64,000 nt of DNA. Origin: Paraburkholderia caribensis (lineage in GTDB: Bacteria > Pseudomonadota > Gammaproteobacteria > Burkholderiales > Burkholderiaceae). The notes beneath the pieces were generated by a model, which was not told where the DNA came from, did no database searches, and was given only the letters and a program-made list of their open reading frames with translations. Position 1 is the stretch's first letter; each line of letters starts with the position of its first letter. The translations under genes were made by a program, and so were the position numbers. The stretch lies in contig NZ_CP026102.1 in NCBI RefSeq assembly GCF_002902945.1, positions 2,108,001-2,172,000 on the forward strand. Reading direction: 5' to 3'. Shown here in pieces: positions 15,746 through 24,466 of the stretch.

Positions 15746-18700
15746 ACCTTCGGCACCGTGGTGACAGCGACTTTCGGCGTGTCTTTCGATGCAGGTTCGT
15801 CGAGCAGCGGCTGCAACTCGGGTGCCATGGACTTCAGCAATTGCACGGCGAGCGCGCTCGTGAAATCGTAGCGCTTCGCATACGGCTCATGCACGACAGC
15901 CGTCAGCGTGCCGAAGAAGCGGTCGCCGATCGCGAACACGAAGGTCGCCGTGCGATTGACCTTGCGCGACTCGATCAGCCTGCGTCCCTTCGCGTAGATG
16001 TTCAGGCGCTGATCGCCCGTCCCCGTCTTGCCGTAGACCTCCAGCGTCTTGCCGTTCGGAAACGTGATGCCGCCCGCCAGACGCCGCGCCGTGCCGCCCG
16101 CGACCACGTCGCGCAACAGCGTCTGCGCGACCCGCGCGATCTCCGGCGAGATGGCTTCCGTGGGCTGCGGCGTCGCGCGCACGAAACGCGTTTCATACGG
16201 CGTGCCCTTGGCGAACTCGAGTTCGGTCAGGCTTTGCGTCGGTGCCTGATTGCCCTTGTTCGCGATCACGCCCATCAGTTGCGCGAGCGCGGCGGGCCGG
16301 TCGCCCGACGCACCGATCGCGGCTGCATACGACGGCGTCAGATGCGAGAACGGATAGCCGAGCGCCTGCCACGACCTGCCGATCGCATCGTAAGCATGCT
16401 GCTCGACCATGCGGCGGATGCGCCGGTCCTGCGTCGCGTGATAGCGCGTCTTGAAGAGCCACTTGTACGAATCCGCGCGCACGTCGCGGCTCGCATCCAT
16501 CACCTGGTTCGCGTTCGCGTCGGGATGCTCGCGCAGATAGTCGACGAGCCACAGCTCCAGCGGATGCACGCTCGAAATGTACGCGCGGTCGTTCAGATTG
16601 AACTTGTCGATGCCGTACTTCTCGTAGAGCTTCGCGAGCGCGTCGTCGGGCGGATTGGCTTTCGGCGTGTTCTTCAACGCGGCGCGCATCTGGTCGTTGA
16701 ACCAGGCCTGCGGCGCGTCGGGCCGCACGCTGCGCAACACCGTCGCGATCTTCGGCGGCGACTTGCGCACGCCGCGCAGCAGGATCGCGAGCATCTCATC
16801 CTGCGTCTTGCCGTGATACTTCGTGTAGAAGCGGTTCATGTACACGCGGCTTTCCTGGTCGGCGAAGCGCGTCAGATACAGGTTGCGCGTAGCGGGATCG
16901 TCGAGCCATTGCGAGGACGGGCCGGACGTCCTGATCGTTTCGTAGTGGACGATGTCGCGCATCATCCGTACGAACACCAGATTCACCGAATGCTGGAATG
17001 CCTGATGCACGGTGAGAATGCGCGAGTTCTCGTCGGCCTCGAAGTTCGTGAAGGTCTGCGCGCCGCCGCCCGTGTAGAAGGTTTCGCCCGCATTGGCCGA
17101 GTACTTGCGCTCGACCGACGCATCGAGCATCGCGCCCAGCGAATGGTCCTTCGTGTGCATGAAGTAATCGACAGCCCAGCGGGTCAACGCGTCTTCGCGC
17201 TCGGGCTTCACGGCGCGCAGTTCTTCCACGCTCATCTGCCCATAGCGCGCATGCAGGTCCTGCATGATCTGCAGATACGTGATGATCGTGCGGAGCTTGG
17301 CCGTCGAACCGAGATTCAGGCGCGCGCCGGAGTTGATATCGAACGGACGGTTCACGCTGTCGGTCTGCACGCGCAGCAAATTCGCGCCATCGCGCTTTTC
17401 GAACAGCGTGAAGCTGAAGGCGATCTTCGACGGGTCGTCCTTCGGTTGCAGCATGTTGAAGCCATAGAGGCCAGCTGCCTGCGCGCCCTCTTTGGTCGTC
17501 GCAGCGGCAAGGCGGTCGTTGATGTCCTGCTGGACCTTGTTGTTCATCGTCGATGTGACGCGCAAGTCGAGCCGGTCGAGGTCGTACAGCGTCGACACAC
17601 CAAGCGACGACAGCAGGTGCGTGCGCAGCGACGTCACCGCCTTGCGCTCGACGAACGAGCCTTCGGGCGGCGCAAGCTTCGCGCGCGTCAGCACGAGTTG
17701 TTGCGAGAGCGCGGCGTCGCGCAGTTGCGGGGTAATCACACCGTTCGCGGCAAACAGGCGCAGATAGCTTTCCGTCAGCGCATTGAGATCGTCGTTCTTG
17801 CGCAGCAGGAAGTGTGACGGCCCGCGCTGCGCGATCATCAGCGACAGCACCTGACGGAACGCGAGGCCCTGCCCGGCGAGATTGTCGGGCGTGGGCGGCG
17901 CTTTCAGCACGCGGTTGACTTCGGCGAAATCGCGGCCGTACCACGCCGTGAGTCCGTCGCCGATACCGTTGATCTCGCCGATGCCGGGCTGCGCGGCGAG
18001 CGGCACCGAGTTCAGGTAGCGCACGACGATCTGCTCGCGCGCAGGCATCGTGCGCGGGCCGTCGAGATACGCCCGCACCGACGCCGACGCGATCTGCCGC
18101 AGTTTCTCCTTCGGCGTCGCCGTGCGGCCGCCGGGCGAATGGCGGAACTTCTCGATCTGCGTGGCAAGCGTGCTGCCGCCGGGCTGCGCCTGGTTGTGAT
18201 TGAAGACGCGCAGGCCCTGATCCATCAGCGCGCGGCTGAAGCGTCCCCAGTCGATGGCGGGATTGCGGTTCGGCTGGTCGGGGTCGAGCAGATGGCGGTC
18301 TTCGATGAACAGCAGCGCCGACACCACGAGCGGCGGCACTGACTCGAAATCGTCATACACGCGAGCGGGAAACTGCGAGCCGAACAGGCGCGTGCCCGTG
18401 GCGTCATACAGCATCAGTCCCGCCTGATCCTTTTCTTCGTAGGGAACGAACAGGCCGTCGTCGGCGAGCGATGCCATGCGTTCGGAATCGCGCGCCTGCG
18501 ACGCAACGGAGAAACCGCGCTCTTTCAGACGGCGTTCGAATGCGGGCAGCAGCGCATAGCCGAGGCGGATGTCATAGGGGCCGTCGGTGGGAAAGCGGAT
18601 GTTGTCGCTCGGACCTTCGGAGACGGTAAACCCGACGTCGCGCGTCAGTTCGGACAAGTAGCGCGCCTGCAACCGCGACGTGTCCATTTCGATCTGAACA

Positions 18701-18816
18701 AAGCGCACGCCGAGGGCGACGGCCACGAGAAACGAGGCGAAAAAGAGCCACTTGAACCACTTCCAGGCGGAGGTGGTGCCGATTGCGCGTAGCGGAAACC
18801 GTAGTGGCCGATTCAT
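15739..18816 (-). CDS. Class A penicillin-binding protein (transglycosylase plus transpeptidase)
   Basis: A 1025-residue protein with one N-terminal TM helix (WFKWLFFASFLVAVALGVRF). GT51 motifs: FIEDRHLLDPD with the catalytic Glu, PGGSTLATQIEKFRH, and a later arginine-rich helix. Transpeptidase motifs: S-x-x-K as GSTAK, S-V-N in FQHSVNLVFVRM, and K-T-G-T in VYGKTGTGD. It polymerises and cross-links peptidoglycan at the outer face of the inner membrane. At over 1000 residues it is longer than classic PBP1a/1b, with extra sequence between the two domains. Start 18816 has AAGGAGACGCC upstream. It converges on the frc ROK gene. Confidence 0.9.
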   Translation of the reverse strand: MNRPLRFPLRAIGTTSAWKWFKWLFFASFLVAVALGVRFVQIEMDTSRLQARYLSELTRDVGFTVSEGPSDNIRFPTDGPYDIRLGYALLPAFERRLKERGFSVASQARDSERMASLADDGLFVPYEEKDQAGLMLYDATGTRLFGSQFPARVYDDFESVPPLVVSALLFIEDRHLLDPDQPNRNPAIDWGRFSRALMDQGLRVFNHNQAQPGGSTLATQIEKFRHSPGGRTATPKEKLRQIASASVRAYLDGPRTMPAREQIVVRYLNSVPLAAQPGIGEINGIGDGLTAWYGRDFAEVNRVLKAPPTPDNLAGQGLAFRQVLSLMIAQRGPSHFLLRKNDDLNALTESYLRLFAANGVITPQLRDAALSQQLVLTRAKLAPPEGSFVERKAVTSLRTHLLSSLGVSTLYDLDRLDLRVTSTMNNKVQQDINDRLAAATTKEGAQAAGLYGFNMLQPKDDPSKIAFSFTLFEKRDGANLLRVQTDSVNRPFDINSGARLNLGSTAKLRTIITYLQIMQDLHARYGQMSVEELRAVKPEREDALTRWAVDYFMHTKDHSLGAMLDASVERKYSANAGETFYTGGGAQTFTNFEADENSRILTVHQAFQHSVNLVFVRMMRDIVHYETIRTSGPSSQWLDDPATRNLYLTRFADQESRVYMNRFYTKYHGKTQDEMLAILLRGVRKSPPKIATVLRSVRPDAPQAWFNDQMRAALKNTPKANPPDDALAKLYEKYGIDKFNLNDRAYISSVHPLELWLVDYLREHPDANANQVMDASRDVRADSYKWLFKTRYHATQDRRIRRMVEQHAYDAIGRSWQALGYPFSHLTPSYAAAIGASGDRPAALAQLMGVIANKGNQAPTQSLTELEFAKGTPYETRFVRATPQPTEAISPEIARVAQTLLRDVVAGGTARRLAGGITFPNGKTLEVYGKTGTGDQRLNIYAKGRRLIESRKVNRTATFVFAIGDRFFGTLTAVVHEPYAKRYDFTSALAVQLLKSMAPELQPLLDEPASKDTPKVAVTTVPKVQ

Positions 18817-19178
18817 GGCGGCGTCTCCTTGCAGATGCCTGACCACACTAACCTCGACTATGTCAGTCTAACCCGTAACAACGGTTGTGAGGGTCAGGTG
18901 ACGCATCGACTTGATCGGGTGAGTACGGCACGCAACACAGCCGTCAGGCGGGCGCGACGGGACGGCATCTTTTGCCGCATGCCGCCGCCTTTCGCGCCCG
19001 GATGGGTAAAGACGGCCGCCGCTTCGATGCCGATGCAACCTCCGCACGCGCCTTCCGCCTGCGCCGCCTCCCTGGAATACCGAATACGACGGCCGTGCGA
19101 AATTGAGTAACATGGCCACGCACTGCAGGCATCGCATGTCGCCGCATTCCTGGTGACGCCCCCCACCTCCTGAATCTT
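18817..19178. other. Divergent promoter region, no gene
   Basis: This 362-bp gap separates the divergent penicillin-binding protein and flavoprotein genes. The antisense and short frames crossing it lack ribosome sites and motifs. No strong terminator, repeat or consensus promoter was seen. Confidence 0.4.
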
Positions 19179-20456
19179 ATGCAAAGCTACTACGAAGCGA
19201 CCGTCGAGCGGCCCGTGCGCCCTGCGCTGTCCGGAAACCTGAGCGCGAACGTCTGCATCGTCGGCGGCGGGCTGGCGGGCCTGTCTACCGCGCTCGGACT
19301 GGCCGAGCGCGGCGTGCGCGACGTCGTCGTGGTCGAAGCGAACCAGGTCGGCTATGGCGCGTCGGGCCGCAACGGCGGCTTCGTGTTCGGCGGGTACAGT
19401 CTCGATTGCGCGGACCTGCTGAGGATTCTCGGCCCGGAGCGCGCCCGCGAACTGTACGCGCTGACGATCGACGCCGTCGACCTGATGCGCGCGCGCATCC
19501 AGCGCTACGCGATCGCCTGCGAAGCGACGGACGCGGGCGTGATCCTCGCGAACTGGTTCGACGATCCGTCGCGCCTCGACAGTCAGCGCCGTTTGATGAA
19601 GGACGCGTTCGGCGTCGAATGGGAGCCGCTCGGCGCCGACGAGCTCGCCGTGCGGCTGAAGACCACGCGCTATCACGGCGGGCTGTTCGAGCGCAATGCG
19701 TTTCACTTTCATCCGTTGAAGTACGTGCTCGGTGTCGCGCGCGCGGCGGAAGCGGCGGGCGTGCGGATCGTCGAGCAGTCGCCTGTCGCGTCGCTGCACA
19801 GGCAAGGCGCCGGGTACGTCGTCGGGACGGCGCAAGGATCGATCGACGCCCGGCATGTCGTGATGGCGGGCGGCGGCTATGCGCGCAACGTGTACCGGCG
19901 CGTCGAGCGCGCCGTGCTGCCGATTGCGACCTACGTGATGGCGACCGAGCCGCTCGGCGCGCGGCTCGCCGATGCAATCGACTGCCGTTGCGCCGTCTAC
20001 GACACGCGCTTCGCATTCGACTACTACCGTCCGCTGCCCGACTCGCGCATTCTGTGGGGCGGGCGCATCTCGATCCTGGAACGCGAGCCTGAGGCGATTG
20101 CGCGGCTGCTGCGCCGCGATCTGCTGAAGGTGTATCCGCAGTTGCGCGACGTGCGCATCGACCATGCGTGGGGCGGCCTGATGAGCTACGCGCGGCACAA
20201 GATGCCGCAGATCGGCCAGAGCGCCGACGGCGTCTGGTACGCGGTCGGTTTCGGCGGACATGGGATGGCGCCGACCACGGTGTCGGGCGAACTGCTGGCG
20301 GCGGCGATCGCGGGCGAGCGGCCCGTGCCCGATGCGTTCGCGGCCTTCGGTCTGACGCACACGTTCGGCGCGCTGGGCCTCGCCGCCGCGCAGTTGACAT
20401 ACACGGCGATGCAGACGCGCGATGCGCTCGCGGACCGTTCGCGGCGCCCGAACTGA
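19179..20456 (+). CDS. FAD-dependent oxidoreductase of the DAO / gamma-glutamylputrescine oxidase (PuuB/OrdL) type
   Basis: A 425-residue flavoprotein. The ADP-binding beta-alpha-beta motif VCIVGGGLAGLSTALGLAERG is at about 29-48, GYGASGRNGGFVFGG follows near 65, and the C-terminal flavin site is WYAVGFGGHGMAPTTVSG. The layout and spacing match PuuB/OrdL-like amine oxidases that act on gamma-glutamylputrescine or related secondary amines. No puuACD partners are nearby, so the substrate is open. A TetR gene follows 130 bp downstream in the same direction and may regulate it. Confidence 0.85.
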   Translation: MQSYYEATVERPVRPALSGNLSANVCIVGGGLAGLSTALGLAERGVRDVVVVEANQVGYGASGRNGGFVFGGYSLDCADLLRILGPERARELYALTIDAVDLMRARIQRYAIACEATDAGVILANWFDDPSRLDSQRRLMKDAFGVEWEPLGADELAVRLKTTRYHGGLFERNAFHFHPLKYVLGVARAAEAAGVRIVEQSPVASLHRQGAGYVVGTAQGSIDARHVVMAGGGYARNVYRRVERAVLPIATYVMATEPLGARLADAIDCRCAVYDTRFAFDYYRPLPDSRILWGGRISILEREPEAIARLLRRDLLKVYPQLRDVRIDHAWGGLMSYARHKMPQIGQSADGVWYAVGFGGHGMAPTTVSGELLAAAIAGERPVPDAFAAFGLTHTFGALGLAAAQLTYTAMQTRDALADRSRRPN

Positions 20457-20585
20457 GCCCTCGGGTTGCGCCCTTCCGGCGGCGCAGCCGCACGTGCGCG
20501 CAATGAAGCCGGGCATGCCGCCAGGCCATGCTGGCTGGTGATTTCGGCATGCTAGAATGAAATGTCACCGCCGCCGGAACACACA

Positions 20586-21269
20586 ATGAAAAAGGGAAGC
20601 CGAGCTATCGCGCCCGAGCATAACGAGACCCCGAACGAACCCTCCGAACCACGGCGCAAATACGATCCCGAAGAGACGAAGCGCAACATCCTCGAGGTGG
20701 CCACGCAGGAGTTTTCGTCGATGGGACTCACGGGTGCGCGTGTCGACGCGATTGCGGAGCGCACCAATACCACGAAGCGCATGCTGTACTACTACTTCGG
20801 CAGCAAGGAAGGGCTGTACGAGGCCGTGCTCGAGAAGGTGTATGGCGATATTCGCGAGCTCGAACAAGATCTGAAAGTCAGCGATATGAGCCCTGTGGAC
20901 GGGCTGCGTAGTCTCGTTGAGTTTACGTTTGACTATCATGATAAACATCGCGATTTCGTGCGTCTTGTGACTATCGAGAATATTCACGGCGCGAAGTATA
21001 TCGAGCAGGTCAAGACCTTCAAGAATCGTAATGCGACGGTGATTCACACTATTGAAGATCTTCTTGCACGAGGCGTTGCTTCAGGGGATTTTCGTGATGA
21101 TATCGATCCGATTGATCTGCATCTGTTGATCAGTTCGTTGTGCTTTCATCGGATTGCCAATCGGCATACGTTTGGGAATGCGTTTGGGCGCGATCCCTCT
21201 CATTCGAGGCTCAGGGCGCGGCATCGCGCGATGATTGTTGATGCTACTTTGAGGTTTGTTGCTCGTTAG
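20586..21269 (+). CDS. TetR-family transcriptional regulator
   Basis: A 227-residue protein with an N-terminal TetR helix-turn-helix (TKRNILEVATQEFSSMGLTG, ARVDAIAERTNTTKRMLYYY, FGSKEGLYEAV) and a helical ligand domain. Start 20586 is preferred because a -10-like TAGAAT at 20553-20558 would put transcription start near the alternative ATG at 20562. Odd feature: from about position 20880 the plus strand becomes rich in G and T at synonymous positions, unlike the 5' half, and this continues into the palindromic element that follows. The protein remains intact across the shift. Target unknown; the upstream oxidase is plausible. Confidence 0.88.
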   Translation: MKKGSRAIAPEHNETPNEPSEPRRKYDPEETKRNILEVATQEFSSMGLTGARVDAIAERTNTTKRMLYYYFGSKEGLYEAVLEKVYGDIRELEQDLKVSDMSPVDGLRSLVEFTFDYHDKHRDFVRLVTIENIHGAKYIEQVKTFKNRNATVIHTIEDLLARGVASGDFRDDIDPIDLHLLISSLCFHRIANRHTFGNAFGRDPSHSRLRARHRAMIVDATLRFVAR

Positions 21270-21306
21270 GTTGTTTTTGCCTGCGGCGCTGGTTTGATGT
21301 TCCTTC

Positions 21307-21406
21307 CTTTGCGCTGGCATTCGGGTTTTGTTTTTGCGCTGGCATTCGCGTTTTGTCTTTGCGCTGGCATCCGCGATTTGTCTTTGCGCTGGCATCCGCG
21401 ATTTGT
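21307..21406 (+). repeat. Four tandem 25-bp units bordering palindromic element 1
   Basis: Four head-to-tail 25-bp units of the form YTTTGCGCTGGCATYCGS followed by a T-rich tail end immediately before the element. Units 3 and 4 are identical; 1 and 2 differ at a few pyrimidine positions. The same unit in opposite orientation flanks the right side of the element. There are no spacers, so it is not a CRISPR. Confidence 0.8.
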
Positions 21407-21420
21407 TATCTAGCTTCACG

Positions 21421-22013
21421 CGTCGCCCCTGTGCGGGGCGGCACCTACTTTTCTTTGCCGCCGCAAAGAAAAGTAGGCAAAAGAAAGCGGCTCACACCGC
21501 CAGCCCTTGTCCTTGCCTGAGGGCCCCCAAAGGTTCTTACGCTTCACACGGCAATCACATCATTCCTGCTCGTTGCCAGCGCTCTTGCTGAGCGCCTCAC
21601 CCGCTTCACGCACCCGCGTTTCAGCATGCCTCACCAGCCAGTCCACCGCCGCCCAGGTGGCAAACTGTGTGTAGGCCCTCGGTGCTCCACATGCTTCACT
21701 CCAGACCGATTGCGCACGCGCCCCACCCTGTAAGAGCGCTACCCTATACGCCGCGACAACCTGCACACAGTTTGCCACCTGGGCGGCACATACCATTCGC
21801 TGCCGCTTGACCGGGTACGGGTATCCGAAGCGGGTGAGGCATTCATTCGAAGCGTTGGCAACGGCCATCAATCAGCAAGTTGCCGTGTGAAGCGTGGGGA
21901 CGTTGGGGGCCCGTGGACAAAGGTCAAGCGCTGGCGGTGTGAGCCGCTTTCTTTTGCCTACTTTTCTTTGCGGCGGCAAAGAAAAGTAGGTGCCGCCCCG
22001 CACAGGGGCGACG
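21421..22013. repeat. Palindromic element 1 (593 bp), core inverted relative to elements 2 and 3
   Basis: The outer inverted repeats 21421-21503 and 21931-22013 are 83 bp and identical. Each contains a 14-bp hairpin CCTACTTTTCTTTG with 6-nt loop (left copy 21444-21477) and GCCCC/GGGGC. The inner inverted repeats 21648-21671 and 21764-21787 are 24 bp and perfect. Between outer and inner repeats the arms are still recognisably complementary (GGGCCCCCAA, CTTCACACGGCAA, CTCACCCGCTTC). The unique core is 21672-21763 (92 bp). The same core occurs, reverse-complemented, in elements 2 and 3. A 103-codon frame (21560-21871, minus) spans it but is not clearly a gene. No transposase is present. Confidence 0.9.
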
Positions 22014-22276
22014 CCTGAAGCACGCTAACAATTCGCGGATGCCAGCGAAAGCAAAACCAAAAACAAAAGCAAAAACAAATCAAGCAAACAGACAGACCAA
22101 CATTGAACGATTGAACCGCCGGCGGCAAAAGCCACCCCCACCTCAATCGCACGCGAAAAATCAGGCACACCGCTTGCCCCGATATAATTTCCCGAACGTT
22201 ATGCGGTTCCGCATCGACGAGCCCGTCCGTCACCCGACGCCTCGTGCGGCGCCCACCGCCAACCAGAAGGAGACTC

Positions 22277-22615
22277 ATGAAGAAGCTAGCCGTCACCCTG
22301 TCCATCCCGTTGCTGCTCGCCGCCTGCGCGCAATATCAGGCGTCCCACAACCCGGATGCCGGCGATCCGATGAAGGACAACATGACGAATCGCCCCGTCA
22401 ACGACGTCATCCAGTGCATGACCCAAGCCGCGGCAAAGCACGACACGCCCGTCAAAGCCACGCCTATTCCACAAGGCCAGATGCTCGATTTCGGCGAATC
22501 CAACATCGTCAAGGTTCGGGCCGACAACGGCGCCACGACGTTCCGCTACTACGCAGGCAAACGCAACACGTCGAACCTGTGGATCGAAGGCGCAAGCAAG
22601 GAATGCGCGCCCTGA
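22277..22615 (+). CDS. Small lipoprotein of unknown function
   Basis: A 112-residue protein whose signal ends in the lipobox LLAAC (residues 14-18), so it should be lipidated and membrane-anchored. The mature part has QCMTQAAAKHDTPVKATPIP and VRADNGATTFRYYAGKR, an alternating pattern suggesting a small beta-rich domain, and two further Cys (near 54 and 110) that could form a disulphide. Start 22277 follows GAAGGAGACTC. No family was recognised. It stands alone, just right of palindromic element 1. A GC-rich hairpin without a T-run (about 22655-22678) follows. Confidence 0.8.
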   Translation: MKKLAVTLSIPLLLAACAQYQASHNPDAGDPMKDNMTNRPVNDVIQCMTQAAAKHDTPVKATPIPQGQMLDFGESNIVKVRADNGATTFRYYAGKRNTSNLWIEGASKECAP

Positions 22616-22752
22616 GGCCGCTCGCGAGTGCGGCGGCGTAACTGGATGTAACAACTTCTCCGCCCTCGAAGGCGGGGAGCTTAAGAATCGTTTAAGTCTG
22701 CGCTGCCAGTATTCGTCCTTGACACTGACCCGCGTTCCAGCCAGGTGCCCGG

Positions 22753-23070
22753 ATGGATTACTACAAAGACCGCAACGACCCGACGAAGCGCATCGCGACC
22801 GAAACCCCGGCCGCATCCGCGCAAGCCGCCGCCGCGAAAGCAGCGCCGCCTAGAAAGACGACCATTCTCCGCCGGCTCCTCAGCCCGCATGAACTCGCCA
22901 CGCTGCTGCTGTTGCTGCACGCACCCATGGCCGCGCTCGCCAAGCCGGAAATTCCGACGCTGCAGGAAGCCGGCCTCGTCGAAAGCATCGCCACGGATGC
23001 CGGCGATGAACCACACATTCGCCTGACGCCCGAAGGCAACGCGATTCTGCGCGGACTCGGCGTCAAGTAA
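22753..23070 (+). CDS. Hypothetical protein with possible winged-helix-like C-terminus
   Basis: A 105-residue protein. Residues 1-35 are polar and Ala-rich. Residues 38-105 read as helix (LLSPHELATLLLLLHAPMAA), helix (IPTLQEAGLVESI) and strand-turn (HIRLTPEGNAILRGLG). The last part resembles the wing of MarR/ArsR-like folds, but no family was recognised. AGGTGCCCGG precedes the ATG. GC-rich codon use supports it being real. Next gene is convergent. Confidence 0.65.
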   Translation: MDYYKDRNDPTKRIATETPAASAQAAAAKAAPPRKTTILRRLLSPHELATLLLLLHAPMAALAKPEIPTLQEAGLVESIATDAGDEPHIRLTPEGNAILRGLGVK

Positions 23071-23095
23071 GACCAGCGCATCCCGCGCTGCGAAA

Positions 23096-23431
23096 CTACG
23101 CCTGCCACACGCCGTAACCCGCTTCGCGCAAGCCGATCGCCAGTTCGACTTCCATGTCGCGCGCGCCGTCGTAAGGCAGCGGATTGAAGACTTCATACAG
23201 TTCCGGCATCAGCCGCAAACCATAGTCGCGCACATAGCGATTCGACTGAATGCCCGCCTTGTGCCGGTCGAAACGCAAGTCCGGGTCCAGCCCGGTCATG
23301 CCCACATACACGCACGGCCGTTCGAACCGATACTCGGGATTCGCGCGTCGAAAGCGTGCTTCGTTCCAGACCGTATCGTCGAGCGCGACCACATACACGT
23401 AATAGCGAAGCTTCGCGCGGCGGACGGGCAT
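23096..23431 (-). CDS. GIY-YIG-like small protein
   Basis: A 111-residue protein. YYVYVVALDD at the N-terminus, then CVYVGMTGLDPDLRFDRHKA and RYVRDYGLRL follow the GIY-YIG nuclease order (strand, strand YVGMT, Arg, HK). The conserved late Glu of the nuclease could be in EVFNPLPYDGARDMEVEL. An unusually long insert separates the two YV strands. Start 23431 begins the fold directly; TTG 23482 is the outer limit of the frame. Catalytic activity is uncertain. Confidence 0.7.
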   Translation of the reverse strand: MPVRRAKLRYYVYVVALDDTVWNEARFRRANPEYRFERPCVYVGMTGLDPDLRFDRHKAGIQSNRYVRDYGLRLMPELYEVFNPLPYDGARDMEVELAIGLREAGYGVWQA

Positions 23432-23536
23432 GTTCTTGTGGCTGCTTATGTCTGGATGTTCGTGACCGGCTTCCGACCGCAAGCGCGGTTGATCGCTGGT
23501 TCGTTTTTGCTCAATGTGACTGTGCGAAACTGACAG

Positions 23537-24313
23537 TTAGTTGCGTGAGGTGCCGTGCAACAGCATCCGGTATTCGGTAGGCGTAACGCCGACCGTCGCC
23601 TTGAATTGTCGCGTGAACGCGCTGTGATCCGTATAGCCGCACAAGGCGGCGACATCGGTGACCTTGTCGTGTGACACGAGCAACGCCGTCGCCGCATCGA
23701 GCCGGGTCTTCAGCAGCACCTGGCGCGGCGTCAGATGAAACACCTTGTGAAAATACCGTTCGAGCTGCGCAACCGACATATCCGCCATCGCGGCAAGCTG
23801 CTTCAGGTTCAGCGGCTGCACGTAGTTCTCTTGCAGATACTGCACGACCGTCGCGAGCCGGCTATACGCGGGGTGGCTGCTTTCATCGGCGCGCAGATCG
23901 CGCGAAATGCCCGCCAGCCCGACCACTCGCCCTGCCGCGTCGCGCAACGGCTGCTTGCAGGTCAGGCACCAGCCCGGTTGCCGGCCAGGATACAGATGCA
24001 GTTCCAGCTGATCGACCATCTGATTGCCGACATGGATCACAGCCTTGTCCTGCGCCGTGTAGATACGGCCGAAGCGGCTCGGAAACACGTCTTCCGCCGT
24101 CTTGCCCAGCAGCTTTTCCTTCTCCTTGAATCCACAGCGCGACACCAGCGTGCGATTGACGAGCGCGTAACGCGCCTGCGCGTCCTTCACGAAGAACACG
24201 ATATCGGGCATCGCGTCGAACACGGGTTCGAGTAGCGCGAAATGCGAGAGCATCCCGGCCAGCGACGCCGCAGCCGAATCGAGCGCGTCAGGCGTGGAAG
24301 CGAACGTGTTCAT
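23537..24313 (-). CDS. AraC-family regulator with N-terminal PAS domain, probable hydroxyproline-island regulator
   Basis: A 258-residue protein. A PAS domain covers about 25-145 (FDAMPDIVFFVKDAQARYAL, VNRTLVSRCGF, and a C-terminal GISRDLRADE). An AraC HTH covers about 165-255 (LNLKQLAAMADMSVAQLERY, VTDVAALCGYTDHSAFTRQF, GVTPTEYR). A small effector in the PAS pocket would modulate DNA binding. It lies immediately downstream of the three D-hydroxyproline dehydrogenase genes on the same strand, and an AraC regulator (LhpR) controls the equivalent Pseudomonas cluster, so it most likely regulates this island. Start 24313 is the best of several; ATG 24331 is possible. Confidence 0.87.
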   Translation of the reverse strand: MNTFASTPDALDSAAASLAGMLSHFALLEPVFDAMPDIVFFVKDAQARYALVNRTLVSRCGFKEKEKLLGKTAEDVFPSRFGRIYTAQDKAVIHVGNQMVDQLELHLYPGRQPGWCLTCKQPLRDAAGRVVGLAGISRDLRADESSHPAYSRLATVVQYLQENYVQPLNLKQLAAMADMSVAQLERYFHKVFHLTPRQVLLKTRLDAATALLVSHDKVTDVAALCGYTDHSAFTRQFKATVGVTPTEYRMLLHGTSRN

Positions 24314-24466
24314 CGTGAGGATTCCGTGCATGGGCTGCGAGAACGTGAAGATTGCCCCGGCCTGGTCGCGGGCTGATCGATTATAGGGCGGCGCGTGGCA
24401 GGCGAAAAAATCTCGCGTCAGTGCGTTCGATGCGCGCCCAGGCATTTTTCTCGCAGACGGCGCGGA

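Noticed and set aside
14863..17817. 984-codon plus-strand frame across the ROK and PBP genes
   Set aside because: Crosses two well-supported genes in other frames, extremely Arg-rich, no motifs.
18894..20516. 540-codon minus-strand frame antisense to the FAD oxidoreductase
   Set aside because: Composition is a GC-driven shadow; the plus strand has clear flavoprotein motifs.
21307..21406. Tandem 25-bp units considered as a CRISPR array
   Set aside because: Units abut with no spacers and no cas genes are present.
21421..22013. Palindromic element considered as an insertion sequence or MITE
   Set aside because: No transposase, no clear target-site duplication, and arms far longer than normal terminal repeats. 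Mobility cannot be excluded without comparison.
22652..22680. GC-rich hairpin after the small lipoprotein as a terminator
   Set aside because: Good stem but no T-run on either strand.
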